Source of the DNA: Cyclobacteriaceae bacterium
GTDB lineage: Bacteria > Bacteroidota > Bacteroidia > Cytophagales > Cyclobacteriaceae
DNA length: 64,000 bases
Assembly (NCBI GenBank): GCA_020436165.1
Contig: JAGQYI010000042.1
Span: 1 to 64,000 of the forward strand
Direction: 5' to 3'
Positions 1 to 9,670 of the stretch are shown in pieces. The stretch's first letter is position 1, and each line of letters starts with the position of its first letter. The notes beneath the pieces were generated by a model. It had not been told where the DNA came from. It saw only the letters and a program-made list of their open reading frames with translations, and searched no databases. A program made the position numbers and the translations under genes.

Positions 1-661
1 AAGAAAAACTAAACCCAACACGAATGCCTGCAAGTGCTTTTGCCTTGGATAACGTTTGTGTGACTATCAAATTTGGGTATTGGTTTAGTTTTTTGATCCA
101 GCTTTCCTGGCCGGAAAAATCAATGTAAGCTTCGTCCATCACCACCAGGCAATTCAACTCTGTCAATATCCTTTCAATACTGGAAGTATTAATCAGGTTA
201 CCCGTAGGATTATTGGGTGAGCATAGAAATACAATCTTTGTTTGCTCATCTGCCAGACGAATGATTTCCTCCGGTTGAATTTGCCAGGTTGCATCAAGAG
301 GTGATTCTCTGACTTCCACATTATTGGTGTTGGCCAACACCTTGTAAATGCCAAAGGTTGGAGGTGTAATGATTACATTGTCTTTGCCCGGCTCACAGAA
401 TACCCGCATAATTAGGTCGAGCAGTTCATCGCTTCCGTTACCAATCACAATTTGATCTAAGGAAAGATTCGTTTGTTCTGCAACCACTGCTTTTAGCTCC
501 CTATGATAAGGGTCGGGGTATCGATTCAGACCATCTGTTCCGTATGGATTTTCATTTGCATCAAGGTACACACTTGCCGTACCGGCAAATTCTTCACGTG
601 CAGAAGTGTAAGGCTTTAGCGACTGAATATTTTTTCTTATCAGTTTCTCTAGTGACTTCAT
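1..661 (-). CDS. hisC: Histidinol-phosphate aminotransferase, 3' end cut by window edge
   Basis: PLP-dependent class I/II aminotransferase that converts imidazole acetol-phosphate to histidinol-phosphate. The first 220 codons are in the window. The N-terminal DANENPYG motif, the SPNNPTGN loop and the LSKAKALAG segment with the probable PLP-binding lysine near the cut edge all fit HisC. The start ATG overlaps the hisD stop by four bases (ATGA), so translation is probably coupled. It is the third gene of the minus-strand his operon, which continues beyond the left edge. Confidence is high despite truncation. Confidence 0.93.
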   Translation of the reverse strand, partial: MKSLEKLIRKNIQSLKPYTSAREEFAGTASVYLDANENPYGTDGLNRYPDPYHRELKAVVAEQTNLSLDQIVIGNGSDELLDLIMRVFCEPGKDNVIITPPTFGIYKVLANTNNVEVRESPLDATWQIQPEEIIRLADEQTKIVFLCSPNNPTGNLINTSSIERILTELNCLVVMDEAYIDFSGQESWIKKLNQYPNLIVTQTLSKAKALAGIRVGFSFS

Positions 662-1944
662 TTCTTAATTTCATTTAGTCTAAGTGTAACCGCATTCTTG
701 TGTGCTTGAAGCCCTTCCGCTTCGGCCATGGTTTCAATAGCTGGCCCAATAGTCCGTATGCCTTGGGTTGTCAATCGCTGAAACGTTATTTTTTTGGTAA
801 ATGCCTGCAATGAAAGCCCACTATAGGTTTTGGCATAACCGGAGGTTGGTAATGTATGGTTGGTGCCCGAAGCATAATCACCGGCACTTTCCGGACTATA
901 GTTACCTAAAAATACGGAGCCGGCATTCAACGTATTCTTAACCAGAAACTTTTCATTCTCGCTGCAAATTATTAAGTGTTCAGGTGCATATTCATTTATG
1001 AATTGGGATGCTTCTTTTAGAACATCGAAGTTGACGAAAAGCGAATTGGCAAGTGCCTTTTCAGCGATGTCTTTTCGTGGAAGTAATGCTAACTGTGCAT
1101 CCACTTCTGCTTGAACCATTTTAAGGACTTTCTCACTATCACTCACACAAACCACCTGGCTATCCGGCCCATGCTCGGCTTGTGAAAGTAAATCGGAAGC
1201 CACGAAAGCTGGGTTTGCGGTTTCATCTGCATACACCAATAACTCCGAGGGCCCGGCTGGCATGTCGATGGCCACTCCTTTTTGCTGCGCAAATTGCTTG
1301 GCGGCTGTTACGTACTGATTCCCCGGACCAAAAAGTTTATACACGGCAGGTATGCTTTCTGTTCCATAGGTAAGTGCCGCAATGGCTTGTGCCCCTCCCA
1401 CCTTAAAAATACTGGTAACACCCGTTTGGGCAGCCGTGTACAAAATAGCAGGATTGATGTTTCCGTCCTTGTCGGGTGGTGTGCAAAGCACCAACTCTTT
1501 GCAACCCGCAATTTGCGCTGGCACTGCCAGCATAATAATGGTGGAAAACAAGGGAGCAGAACCACCGGGAATATATAGCCCTACTTTTTCAATGGGGCGT
1601 TCTTCCTGCCAGCACTCTACTCCTGGAGAAGTTTCTATAATGGTGCGCTCCAGTTTTTGAGCTGAATGAAACTGTCGCACATTATTAATAGCTAGCGCAA
1701 TGGAAACTTTTAATTCATTTGAAATCTGTGCGGCCGCATTTTCAATTTCTTCCTGGCTTACCAAAAGCTCACTAATGCGCGCATTATCAAATTTTAAGGT
1801 GTAATCGCGAAGCGCTTTATCTCCCGATGTTGCGACCGTGTTGAAGATGTCTTCAATAATTGTGGTAAGGTTGCCAGACTCAAGTGCTGGTCGGCTGCAT
1901 ATTTCAGCCCATTCCGACTTGGGTGGATTCTTATAAAATTTCAT
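658..1944 (-). CDS. hisD: Histidinol dehydrogenase
   Basis: Zinc enzyme that oxidises L-histidinol to L-histidine in two NAD-dependent steps, the last steps of the pathway. The 428-residue length is normal. Family signatures are visible: YIPGGSAPLFSTIIM near residue 125, the GPGNQYVTAAK segment, MPAGPSELLVYAD, and the EHLII region with its catalytic His. The stop overlaps the hisC start by 4 bp and the start shares one base with the hisG stop (TAATG), so hisG-hisD-hisC form a tightly coupled operon. Confidence 0.97.
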   Translation of the reverse strand: MKFYKNPPKSEWAEICSRPALESGNLTTIIEDIFNTVATSGDKALRDYTLKFDNARISELLVSQEEIENAAAQISNELKVSIALAINNVRQFHSAQKLERTIIETSPGVECWQEERPIEKVGLYIPGGSAPLFSTIIMLAVPAQIAGCKELVLCTPPDKDGNINPAILYTAAQTGVTSIFKVGGAQAIAALTYGTESIPAVYKLFGPGNQYVTAAKQFAQQKGVAIDMPAGPSELLVYADETANPAFVASDLLSQAEHGPDSQVVCVSDSEKVLKMVQAEVDAQLALLPRKDIAEKALANSLFVNFDVLKEASQFINEYAPEHLIICSENEKFLVKNTLNAGSVFLGNYSPESAGDYASGTNHTLPTSGYAKTYSGLSLQAFTKKITFQRLTTQGIRTIGPAIETMAEAEGLQAHKNAVTLRLNEIKK

Positions 1945-2801
1945 TACGCAATCATTTTTTCAATAGGTACAACCAAAATTCCCTCTGCGCCAGCTTGCTT
2001 CAGCTTATCAATTACATCCCAGAACTCCTCTTCGTCAATTACGGTGTGCAACGAACTCCAACCCCCCATTGCTAATGGTAGCACTGTGGGGCTTTTCAAA
2101 ACAGGAAGCAAAGAGCTTACCTCTTCAATTTTATTATTTGGCACGTTCATTAATACATATTTTGATTGCTTGGCACGAATTACAGCGTTGATTCGAAAGA
2201 TTAATTGATCGGCAATTTGCTTTTTCTCTTCCGACAGGTTTTTGTTCGAAGCCAGGCAAGCCTCAGATTCCAGGATGGTACTCACTTCTTTCAACCCATT
2301 TTTAAATAATGTGCTACCCGAGCTCACAAGGTCACAAATGGCATCGGCAAGGCCAATGTTTGGAGCTATTTCTACAGAACCAGAAATCTGGTGAATTTCA
2401 GCTTCCAAATTGTTCTCATTCAAAAAAGTAGAAAGTGAGCTCGGGTACGAAGTAGCTATTTTCTTACCATTGAACCACTCAAGTGAAGTGTCTTCCTGAT
2501 TCTTTGGCACTGCCATAGACAAGCGGCATTTAGAAAATCCCAATTTTTGAAGAATAACAACTTCCTTTTGTTTTTCAACCAATGTGTTCTCTCCAATAAT
2601 GGCAAGGTCGGCCACCCCGTCTTCCACATATTGTGGAATATCGGAATTGCGGAGATATAATACTTCGATAGGGAAGTTTGCCGCAGAAGCTTTTAACTGC
2701 TCACTACCGTTGTCAATGTATATTCCGCAGTCTCGAAGTAATTTAAGCGATTGATCGTGCAATCGCCCTGATTTCTGAATAGCTATTTTTAGTGTGCTCA
2801 T
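1944..2801 (-). CDS. hisG: ATP phosphoribosyltransferase, long form
   Basis: First committed enzyme of histidine synthesis; it joins ATP and PRPP. At 285 residues it is the long form, with a catalytic part followed by a C-terminal ACT-like regulatory region (about residues 210-285) that in this family binds histidine for feedback inhibition. That form does not need HisZ. The N-terminal KIAIQKSGRL and the SGSTLFKNGL segment fit the family. It is the first structural gene behind the His leader and attenuator at 2844-2956. Confidence 0.96.
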   Translation of the reverse strand: MSTLKIAIQKSGRLHDQSLKLLRDCGIYIDNGSEQLKASAANFPIEVLYLRNSDIPQYVEDGVADLAIIGENTLVEKQKEVVILQKLGFSKCRLSMAVPKNQEDTSLEWFNGKKIATSYPSSLSTFLNENNLEAEIHQISGSVEIAPNIGLADAICDLVSSGSTLFKNGLKEVSTILESEACLASNKNLSEEKKQIADQLIFRINAVIRAKQSKYVLMNVPNNKIEEVSSLLPVLKSPTVLPLAMGGWSSLHTVIDEEEFWDVIDKLKQAGAEGILVVPIEKMIA

Positions 2802-2843
2802 AATTAGTGTTTTTGTCTGAGCAAACCGATGGGAATAAAATGA

Positions 2844-2876
2844 AAAACCCCATCTGATCTACTCAGACGGGGTTTT
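2844..2876 (-). terminator. His-operon attenuator terminator hairpin
   Basis: In the minus-strand RNA, the arm at 2863-2876 pairs with 2844-2857 over 14 positions, one of them a G-U wobble, closing a 5-nt loop. The stem ends GGGGTTTT and is followed by a T-rich tract, as in an intrinsic terminator. It lies between the leader peptide and hisG. An alternative pairing (2861-2869 with 2909-2917) would disrupt it. Confidence 0.9.
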
Positions 2877-2917
2877 ATATATGTTTTTATACAACACTAT
2901 CACCTACTCGCCTGAGC
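2861..2917 (-). promoter_or_regulatory. Predicted antiterminator of the his leader RNA
   Basis: RNA segment GCUCAGGCG (2917-2909), within the leader peptide just after the His codons, can pair with CGUCUGAGU (2869-2861) over nine positions, two of them G-U. The second segment is the upstream arm of the terminator, so the two structures exclude each other. A ribosome stalled at the first His codons would leave 2909-2917 free and favour readthrough. One that reaches the stop codon would cover it and favour termination. The pairing is seen in the sequence; the mechanism is inferred from classical his attenuation. Confidence 0.78.
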
Positions 2918-2956
2918 GGAGTTATGGTGATGATGATGTAATTGTGTTCTTTTCAT
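2900..2956 (-). CDS. hisL: His operon leader peptide with five consecutive His codons
   Basis: An 18-codon open frame reads MKRTQLHHHHHNSAQASR and ends in TGA. Five successive His codons (2924-2938) directly before a terminator hairpin and hisG are the hallmark of a transcription-attenuation leader, where ribosome speed reports the charging of tRNA-His. No Shine-Dalgarno sequence is obvious, as usual in Bacteroidota. It lies 70 bp downstream of lpdA on the same strand. No clear promoter could be picked out between lpdA and the leader. Confidence 0.88.
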   Translation of the reverse strand: MKRTQLHHHHHNSAQASR

Positions 2957-3026
2957 TTTATAAATACGTCAGGCAAAAGAGCCGAATCAGATTTTTAAAT
3001 CCAAGTTTCGAACGTAGAAATTTTGA

Positions 3027-4421
3027 TTACATGTGCAACGCACGATTATCTGTAGCTGCCAGACAAGCCTCTTTAACTGCTTCCATATAAGTAGGGTGAG
3101 CATGGCTCATACGCGAAACATCTTCAGCTGATGCCCTGTATTCCATGGCTGTAACCGCAGAAGCTATCATATCCGCTGCGCGTGCTCCAATAATATGTAC
3201 ACCAAGAATTTCATCGGTTTCTTTATCGGCAAGCACCTTCACTTGCCCGTCTATATCCATACTAGCACGAGCACGGCCCAATGCCCGGAAAGGGAAAGAG
3301 CCTGTTTTAAAGGCACGCCCTTGCTCTTTTAGTTGTTGCTCGGTGTAACCAACAGCAGCAACTTCCGGCCAGGTGTATACCACACCAGGAATCAAGTTGT
3401 AATGGATATGAGGCTTTTGCCCGGCAATAGTCTCCGCCACAAATACACCTTCTTCTTCCGCTTTGTGCGCCAGCATGGCACCCTTGATCACATCGCCAAT
3501 GGCATAGATGTTAGGAAGGTTTGTTTGCAGGCTTTCATTCACTTCAATTCGCCCGGCTTTATCAGTAGTAATTCCCACTTTGTCCAAACCAAGACCTTCG
3601 GTGTAAGGTTTACGTCCTACAGATACCAGGCAGTAATCGCCTTTTAATTCGATAGTTTCACCTTTAGGTGATTCTGCTTTTACCGTTACTGTTTTGGCTG
3701 TGCCTTTTACTTCCGTTACTTTATGCTTGAGGTAAAACTCAAAGCCGATTTTGCCCAGCACTTTTTTCAATTCACGGCTTAGCGTTACATCCATGGTTGG
3801 GATAATGCTATCCATATATTCCACAACAGAAACTTTCGACCCTAAACGCGCATATACCGAGCCCAGTTCCAGGCCGATAACCCCACCCCCAATCACAACC
3901 AAGTGCTTAGGAATTTCTTTTAGCTCTAACGCTTCGGTAGAAGTTATCACTCGCTTTTTATCGATAGTAATAAAAGGTAGTGACGAAGGCTTGGAACCAG
4001 TGGCAATAATCACTTTATCGGTAGTGATGGTTTGTTCTTTACCACCCGAAACCTTAATGGTGTTCTTATCCACAAAAGAACCAACCCCGTGGAGCACATC
4101 AATTTTGTTTTTCTTCATCAAAAAATCAATGCCTTGCGTGGTTTGCTCTACCACTTCGCCTTTACGCTTAATCATTTGGGCAAGATCAGGCTTAACCCCA
4201 GTTATGTTAATGCCGTGCTCTTTGAAGTTGGTTTCTGCATTATGAAAATGCTCGGTAGAATCCAGCAAAGCTTTGGATGGAATGCATCCTACATTCAGGC
4301 AGGTGCCTCCAAGCGTATTGTATTTTTCGATCAAAGCGGTTTTGAACCCTAGCTGTGCACTGCGAATGGCAGCGACATATCCACCAGGACCCGAACCGAT
4401 AACTGTTACATCGTAATTCAT
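3027..4421 (-). CDS. lpdA: Dihydrolipoyl dehydrogenase (E3)
   Basis: FAD flavoprotein that reoxidises dihydrolipoyl groups of 2-oxoacid dehydrogenase complexes with NAD. The 464 residues show an N-terminal FAD-binding GSGPGGYVAAI, the redox-active disulfide in GGTCLNVGCIPSK (about residues 39-51), a second dinucleotide fold (GGGVIGLELGSVY), and the C-terminal HAHPT motif with the catalytic His. It lies 28 bp downstream of odhB on the same strand, so this copy probably serves the 2-oxoglutarate dehydrogenase complex. Confidence 0.97.
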   Translation of the reverse strand: MNYDVTVIGSGPGGYVAAIRSAQLGFKTALIEKYNTLGGTCLNVGCIPSKALLDSTEHFHNAETNFKEHGINITGVKPDLAQMIKRKGEVVEQTTQGIDFLMKKNKIDVLHGVGSFVDKNTIKVSGGKEQTITTDKVIIATGSKPSSLPFITIDKKRVITSTEALELKEIPKHLVVIGGGVIGLELGSVYARLGSKVSVVEYMDSIIPTMDVTLSRELKKVLGKIGFEFYLKHKVTEVKGTAKTVTVKAESPKGETIELKGDYCLVSVGRKPYTEGLGLDKVGITTDKAGRIEVNESLQTNLPNIYAIGDVIKGAMLAHKAEEEGVFVAETIAGQKPHIHYNLIPGVVYTWPEVAAVGYTEQQLKEQGRAFKTGSFPFRALGRARASMDIDGQVKVLADKETDEILGVHIIGARAADMIASAVTAMEYRASAEDVSRMSHAHPTYMEAVKEACLAATDNRALHM

Positions 4422-4449
4422 TTGATTTATTATTTGATGTAGTTAAATT

Positions 4450-5985
4450 TTAAATTTCAAGCAGTAGGCGTGAAGGATCTTCCAACAGCTCTTTCACTCG
4501 AACTAAGAAGCTAACGGACTCACGACCGTCAATAATACGGTGGTCATACGAAAGCGCCACATACATCATTGGACGTACAACAATTTCTCCATTTTCAACA
4601 ACCGCTCGCTCTACAATATTGTGCATTCCCAAAATAGCTGATTGTGGCGCATTGATAATAGGAGTGGACATCATGGAGCCAAACACACCACCATTGGTAA
4701 TGGTAAAGGTTCCGCCTGTCATTTCAGGAATAGTCAACTTATTGTCCCTCGCTTTTATCGCCAAACGCCTTACTTCCTTTTCAATTCCAGCAAAGCTGAG
4801 TTGCTCCGCATTACGTATTACCGGAACCACCAATCCTTTAGGGGCCGATACCGCTATTGAAATATCACAGAAATCGTGGTACACCATTTCTTCCCCATCG
4901 ATCATGGCATTAACTGCAGGCCATTCCTGCAATGCCACTGTGCATGCTTTGGTAAAGAACGACATAAAGCCAAGTCCGATTTCATATTTTTCCTTGAACT
5001 GATCTTTGTACTTGGCACGCAAGTCCATAATTGGTTTCATGTTTACCTCATTGAAAGTGGTAAGCATGGCCGTTTCGTTTTTAACAGCTACCAATCTTCT
5101 GGAAACGGTCTTGCGCAAACTGGTCATTTTTTTGCGTGTCTCGTTGCGATCACCAACCGGTGCAGGCGCAGCTTCCGGTGAAGCAGGAGCGCTTTCAGGT
5201 TTTGCAGGTTGATCTGATTTTTCAGCCTTCATTGCATCTTCCTTTGTAATGCGGCCATCCACACCCGTACCTTTAACCGAAGAAGCTTCAATTCCTTTTT
5301 CCACTAAAATTTTAGAAGCGGCAGGTGATGCATGTCCTGTAGCATACGTCTTATCTCCGCTATCAGAAGAAGCACTTTGCGCTGGAGCATCTGATGATGT
5401 AGCTGCTTTTGCAGGAGCCCCTTCACTCACTTCAATGGTACAGATCAAGTCACCTATTTTTAGGGTATCGCCTTCTTTAGCTGCTGGATGTAAAATCCCC
5501 GTTCCTTCGGCAGGTAGCTCAAAGGTTGCTTTATCAGAATCTATTTCGGCAATCACATCATCCAGTTCAACAAAATCACCCTCGGCTTTAACCCAGGAAG
5601 ATAGTGTTACTTCTGTAATGGATTCTCCTACTTCAGGCACGCGCATTTCGACTTTCTCTCCTGTTGGTTTTGGCGTAGAAGGTGCAGGCGTTTCTTCATT
5701 AGCAGGCTCCTCCTTTGCTGCTGGCTCAGAAGCTGGAGCGCTTTTGGCTTCGCCTTCCTCGATAACGCAAACGGTAGCACCAATTTCTACGGTTTCTCCT
5801 TCCTGCACTTTTATGCGAAGGGTACCTGCTGCTTCCGCGTTCAGCTCAAAGGTGGCTTTTTCGGATTCCAGTTCACAAAGCACTTCATCCATTTCCACAT
5901 AATCGCCATCGTTCTTGAGCCATGTCGATAACGTTACTTCACTTATGGATTCACCTACTTGTGGTATTTTAATTTCAAGACTCAT
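4450..5985 (-). CDS. odhB: Dihydrolipoyl succinyltransferase (E2o) with two lipoyl domains
   Basis: Core of the 2-oxoglutarate dehydrogenase complex; it transfers succinyl groups to CoA. At 511 residues it is longer than the usual single-lipoyl E2o of about 400. Two lipoyl domains are visible, each with a modifiable Lys in ESEKATFEL (first domain) and DSDKATFEL (second), joined by Ala/Pro/Glu-rich linkers. A peripheral subunit-binding domain follows ([17 protein letters not shown]... GRITKEDA). The C-terminal catalytic domain has the SYDHRIIDG active-site motif. It sits between sucA and lpdA. Confidence 0.95.
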   Translation of the reverse strand: MSLEIKIPQVGESISEVTLSTWLKNDGDYVEMDEVLCELESEKATFELNAEAAGTLRIKVQEGETVEIGATVCVIEEGEAKSAPASEPAAKEEPANEETPAPSTPKPTGEKVEMRVPEVGESITEVTLSSWVKAEGDFVELDDVIAEIDSDKATFELPAEGTGILHPAAKEGDTLKIGDLICTIEVSEGAPAKAATSSDAPAQSASSDSGDKTYATGHASPAASKILVEKGIEASSVKGTGVDGRITKEDAMKAEKSDQPAKPESAPASPEAAPAPVGDRNETRKKMTSLRKTVSRRLVAVKNETAMLTTFNEVNMKPIMDLRAKYKDQFKEKYEIGLGFMSFFTKACTVALQEWPAVNAMIDGEEMVYHDFCDISIAVSAPKGLVVPVIRNAEQLSFAGIEKEVRRLAIKARDNKLTIPEMTGGTFTITNGGVFGSMMSTPIINAPQSAILGMHNIVERAVVENGEIVVRPMMYVALSYDHRIIDGRESVSFLVRVKELLEDPSRLLLEI

Positions 5986-5996
5986 GGTTGTATATC

Positions 5997-8732
5997 TTAA
6001 CTATTAAAAGCGGTTTCTACAATTTCTCTTTGTTCGGCTTCGTGCATTTTGGCGTAGCCCGTTGCAGGCGATGCACTCGGCTTTCTGGCAATAATGCGCA
6101 TGTTGCATGTATTATATGTTCTCAGCACAAATGCCCAGTATCCCATATTTGATGGCTCTTCCTGCACCCAAAGAACTTCCGGGTTATTGAAAGTCTTCAA
6201 AGTATCGTCCAATTGAAGATCCGGGAAAGGATACAATTGTTCAATACGGATGATCGCAATATCTTTTCGTTTATTCTTAAGCTGCTCTTCCTTGAGATCA
6301 TAAAAAATCTTGCCAGAGCAAACGAGTACGCGTTTAACTTTCTTTGGATCAGCGAAATCATCCGATATTAACTCCCTGAAATTTCCATTTGTAAATTCGG
6401 AAACCGGAGATACCACTTTGGGATGGCGTAGGAGTGACTTCGGAGACATCACAATCAGTGGCTTTCTAAAAGGCCACGCCAGCTGCCTTCTTATCAAATG
6501 GAAAAAATTCGAGGGCTCTGTTACATTGGCAACAATAATATTGTACTGTGCAGCCATTTGTAAATAGCGTTCAGGGCGCGCACTTGAATGTTCGGGGCCT
6601 TGCCCCTCATATCCATGCGGAAGAAGCATAACCAAACCGTTCATTCGCTGCCATTTCGATTCGGAAGGCACAATAAATTGATCGATCATTACCTGGGCAC
6701 CATTCGCAAAGTCTCCGAACTGAGCTTCCCATATTACCAAGGCATTGGGGTTTGCCATTGCATAGCCAAATTCGAACCCTAAAACAGAGAACTCAGCCAA
6801 AAGAGAATTGTATATATTGAACTTAGCCTGTTTATCGTCAATATGGTTTAAGCTATTGTACATTTCATTCGTTTCTACATCGTGTAGCACACTGTGCCTG
6901 TGTGAAAATGTACCCCTCTGCACATCCTGGCCAGAAAACCGCACCGTATGTCCGTCTAAAAGCAGTGATCCATAGGCCAATAGTTCTGCACCCGCCCAGT
7001 TCAACATTTTATCCTTGAAGAACATTTCTTCACGTTGCTTTAACTGTTTTTCTATCTGCTTTATTGGCTTGAACCCTTTGGGTAGGGTAGTAAGCGCTTT
7101 TCCAACTTTATCAATTACACTTTGTTTTATGGAGGTATCTGGTGACCTGTCAAAATCAGCCGGGTTCGACCTTCTAAGACTTTGCCACTCCTGTTCCAAA
7201 GGCTGGAACTTATATGGTAGAGGCTTTTGCTTAACAAGGTTTAACCTATCCTGAAGTTCTGCCCTAAATGCCTTGTCCATTCTTTTAGCCAGCTCCGCAT
7301 CCACCTCTCCTCTGCTAATCAGTGCTTTATTATATATTTCTCGCGGATTGGGATGCTTTGAAATAATGTTGTAAAGTTTAGGTTGGGTGAATTTAGGCTC
7401 ATCGCTTTCGTTATGGCCATGCCTACGGTAACAGACCATATCTATAAAAATATCGCGGTTGAATTTCTCGCGAAATTCAGCTGCGGTTTGCACACAGTAC
7501 ACAACTGCTTCGGGGTTGTCACCATTCACATGTAATACTGGTGCGTCAATTATTTTGGCTACGTCAGAGCTATAGATACTTGAACGTGCATCTTCAAAAT
7601 TGGTGGTAAAACCAACCTGGTTATTAATAATGAAATGTATGGTGCCTCCGGTATGGTAGCCTTCCAGCATCGACATTTGGGTTACTTCGTACCCAATACC
7701 CTGTCCGGCAATGGCAGCATCTCCATGTATCAATACTGGAAGTACTTTATCGACATCGTTGTTGTAATGGCCTTCGATTTTTGATCTGGCAAACCCCTCT
7801 ACTACCGGGTTTACAGCTTCAAGGTGCGATGGGTTAGGAGCCAGCTTAAGGTCAACCTTTTTCCCTCCCTCAGATACAATCTGGCTGGAGTACCCCATAT
7901 GGTATTTCACATCTCCATCACCCATGGTCATATCAGGTAATGACGACCCCTCAAATTCGTTAAATACCTGCTCATAGGTTTTGCCCATAATGTTTACAAG
8001 CACATTTAAACGGCCACGGTGTGCCATCCCAATCACTATTTCTTCAACGCCCAGATCAGCGCTTCTGTTAATTAGTGCATCCAGGGCAGGAATAGTACTT
8101 TCTCCTCCTTCGAGCGAAAAACGTTTCTGACCTATGTACTTGGTGTGCAGAAAATTTTCAAAAACAACTGCCTCATTAAGCTTGCTTAAAATTCTCTCCT
8201 TTTCCTTATGTGTTGGATTAAAATTAAGCGCATCGTGCTCAATTTTTTGCTTGAACCAATCCAGCATTTCAGGGTCCCTGATGTACATATACTCAAACCC
8301 AATAGTGCCAGCATAGGTAGCTCTTAATGCTTCAACAATTTTTCTTAGCGTAGCCCTGCCAATCCCGATTACATTACCTACTTCAAACTCAGTGTCCAGA
8401 TCAGCCTCTGACAAACCATGGTCCTCTAGGGAAAGTCTGGCTTTTCGATCCAATCGTTTCCTTACCGGGTTTGTGTTTGCTTCAAGGTGCCCCCGGGTAC
8501 GGTAGGCATGAATTAAGTTTCTAACGTTAAGTTCTTTAGAATCTACTTCTGTGGATTGTCCATTTTCACCCTGCTCGTCCGGCAGGCGGGCATATTTCTG
8601 AAGTGAAAATTCAAAGCCTTCAAAAAAACGTTGCCAGCTTTCATCTACGGAGGTGGGATCCTTTTTGTATGAAGCATATACTTCATCAAGGTAATTGCCA
8701 TGTGCATTGGCAATATATGAATACTTATCCAT
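5997..8732 (-). CDS. sucA: 2-oxoglutarate dehydrogenase E1 component
   Basis: Thiamine-diphosphate enzyme that decarboxylates 2-oxoglutarate in the TCA cycle. The start chosen is the ATG at 8732, giving [20 protein letters not shown], the typical OGDH N-terminus; a longer frame to 8834 has no family similarity and crosses the putative promoter. The 911 residues include [20 protein letters not shown], the NNQVGFTT segment that binds ThDP, and [12 protein letters not shown]. The C-terminal transketolase-like part holds [12 protein letters not shown] and [15 protein letters not shown]. It is the first gene of sucA-odhB-lpdA, 11 bp upstream of odhB. Confidence 0.97.
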   Translation of the reverse strand: MDKYSYIANAHGNYLDEVYASYKKDPTSVDESWQRFFEGFEFSLQKYARLPDEQGENGQSTEVDSKELNVRNLIHAYRTRGHLEANTNPVRKRLDRKARLSLEDHGLSEADLDTEFEVGNVIGIGRATLRKIVEALRATYAGTIGFEYMYIRDPEMLDWFKQKIEHDALNFNPTHKEKERILSKLNEAVVFENFLHTKYIGQKRFSLEGGESTIPALDALINRSADLGVEEIVIGMAHRGRLNVLVNIMGKTYEQVFNEFEGSSLPDMTMGDGDVKYHMGYSSQIVSEGGKKVDLKLAPNPSHLEAVNPVVEGFARSKIEGHYNNDVDKVLPVLIHGDAAIAGQGIGYEVTQMSMLEGYHTGGTIHFIINNQVGFTTNFEDARSSIYSSDVAKIIDAPVLHVNGDNPEAVVYCVQTAAEFREKFNRDIFIDMVCYRRHGHNESDEPKFTQPKLYNIISKHPNPREIYNKALISRGEVDAELAKRMDKAFRAELQDRLNLVKQKPLPYKFQPLEQEWQSLRRSNPADFDRSPDTSIKQSVIDKVGKALTTLPKGFKPIKQIEKQLKQREEMFFKDKMLNWAGAELLAYGSLLLDGHTVRFSGQDVQRGTFSHRHSVLHDVETNEMYNSLNHIDDKQAKFNIYNSLLAEFSVLGFEFGYAMANPNALVIWEAQFGDFANGAQVMIDQFIVPSESKWQRMNGLVMLLPHGYEGQGPEHSSARPERYLQMAAQYNIIVANVTEPSNFFHLIRRQLAWPFRKPLIVMSPKSLLRHPKVVSPVSEFTNGNFRELISDDFADPKKVKRVLVCSGKIFYDLKEEQLKNKRKDIAIIRIEQLYPFPDLQLDDTLKTFNNPEVLWVQEEPSNMGYWAFVLRTYNTCNMRIIARKPSASPATGYAKMHEAEQREIVETAFNS

Positions 8733-8757
8733 AACGGTTTGTTGCCTAATAACTTGG

Positions 8758-8765
8758 CAAATATA
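8758..8765 (-). promoter_or_regulatory. Putative sucA promoter -7 element
   Basis: TATATTTG on the minus strand matches the Bacteroidota -7 consensus TAnnTTTG and lies 26 bp before the chosen sucA start. A TTG at the ideal -33 spacing was not found, so this is a partial match. Confidence 0.5.
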
Positions 8766-8863
8766 AATAAGATGTTTGGCAATAAATAACCGCTTAAACG
8801 GTTTTCCAAATATCTTTACATCTTTAACAATCACATATTTTATTGATATTTAAAGAGATGCCC

Positions 8864-8893
8864 TTGTTTTTCGTTCATAATCAGTTACTTTTG
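8864..8893 (+). promoter_or_regulatory. rpsP promoter (TTG-N19-TACTTTTG)
   Basis: TTG at 8864-8866 is followed after exactly 19 bp by TACTTTTG (8886-8893). This is the full Bacteroidota sigma factor consensus, 52 bp upstream of rpsP. Confidence 0.8.
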
Positions 8894-8945
8894 CACCTCA
8901 TTTAACAAAAATTGCGGACGTGTTCCGCACGAGTATAACAAAGTT

Positions 8946-9662
8946 ATGGCAGTTAAAATTAGATTAGCCCGAAGAGGGCGCAAAGCAAGGGCGATGTATG
9001 ATATCGTTGTTGCTGATTCAAGATCGCCACGTGATGGCCGTTTTATTGAGAAATTGGGTAACTACAACCCAAACACGAACCCGGCAACCATAGTACTTAA
9101 TGAAGAAAGTGCTTTTGATTGGGTTATGAAAGGTGCACAACCAACTGATACCGCTCGCGCAATTTTATCTTACCGTGGTGTAATGATGAAAAAACACTTA
9201 CAAGTAGGTGTAAACAAAGGAGCAATTTCTCAGGAAGAAGCTGACAAGCGTTACGCTGAGTGGTTGAAAGCCAAAGAAAACAAAATTCAGAAGAAAGTTG
9301 AAGGCTTATCTAAAGCAGAAGCTGCTGCAGCTAAGGCGAGATTTGAAGCTGAGACTAAAGTGAAAGAAGCACGTGCAGCTGAGATCCAAAAGAAACAACA
9401 AGTTGTTGAGGAAGAAACAGTCGTAGCTGAGACTGAAGCAAGTGCTGAGGTAGCAGAAGCAGAAGTTGCAGATTCAACCGAAGTAGCTGTTGAAGAAACC
9501 CCTGTAGCTGAAACAGCTGAAGAGACTCCTGTAGAAGAAGCTGAACCAAAAGCAGAAGTAAAGGAAGAAGTTCCAGCTGCTGAAGCAAGTGAAGAAGCAC
9601 CTGCTGAGGAAGAAGAAAATTCTCCTGCGCCAGAGGCTTCGGAGAATAAAAAAGCTGAATAA
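8946..9662 (+). CDS. rpsP: 30S ribosomal protein S16 with long acidic C-terminal tail
   Basis: The N-terminal 80 or so residues are a normal S16 ([38 protein letters not shown]), a small-subunit protein needed for 30S assembly. The protein then runs on to 238 residues. About 85-150 is a Lys/Glu/Ala-rich, probably helical stretch, and about 150-238 is almost only Glu, Ala, Val, Pro and Thr. S16 in most bacteria is 80-90 residues, and Bacteroidota forms are longer. The tail is low-complexity and its role is unknown. First gene of rpsP-rimM-trmD. Confidence 0.96.
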   Translation: MAVKIRLARRGRKARAMYDIVVADSRSPRDGRFIEKLGNYNPNTNPATIVLNEESAFDWVMKGAQPTDTARAILSYRGVMMKKHLQVGVNKGAISQEEADKRYAEWLKAKENKIQKKVEGLSKAEAAAAKARFEAETKVKEARAAEIQKKQQVVEEETVVAETEASAEVAEAEVADSTEVAVEETPVAETAEETPVEEAEPKAEVKEEVPAAEASEEAPAEEEENSPAPEASENKKAE

Positions 9663-9670
9663 ATTCTGTA

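Noticed and set aside
2881-3090. Plus-strand 69-codon frame opposite the his leader
   Set aside because: It is antisense to the His leader peptide and the end of lpdA and has no supporting features.
5249-5902. A long plus-strand frame (217 codons) inside odhB
   Set aside because: It is the antisense of the Ala/Glu-rich linker and lipoyl domains, has low-complexity Ser/Ala content, and odhB is well supported on the other strand.
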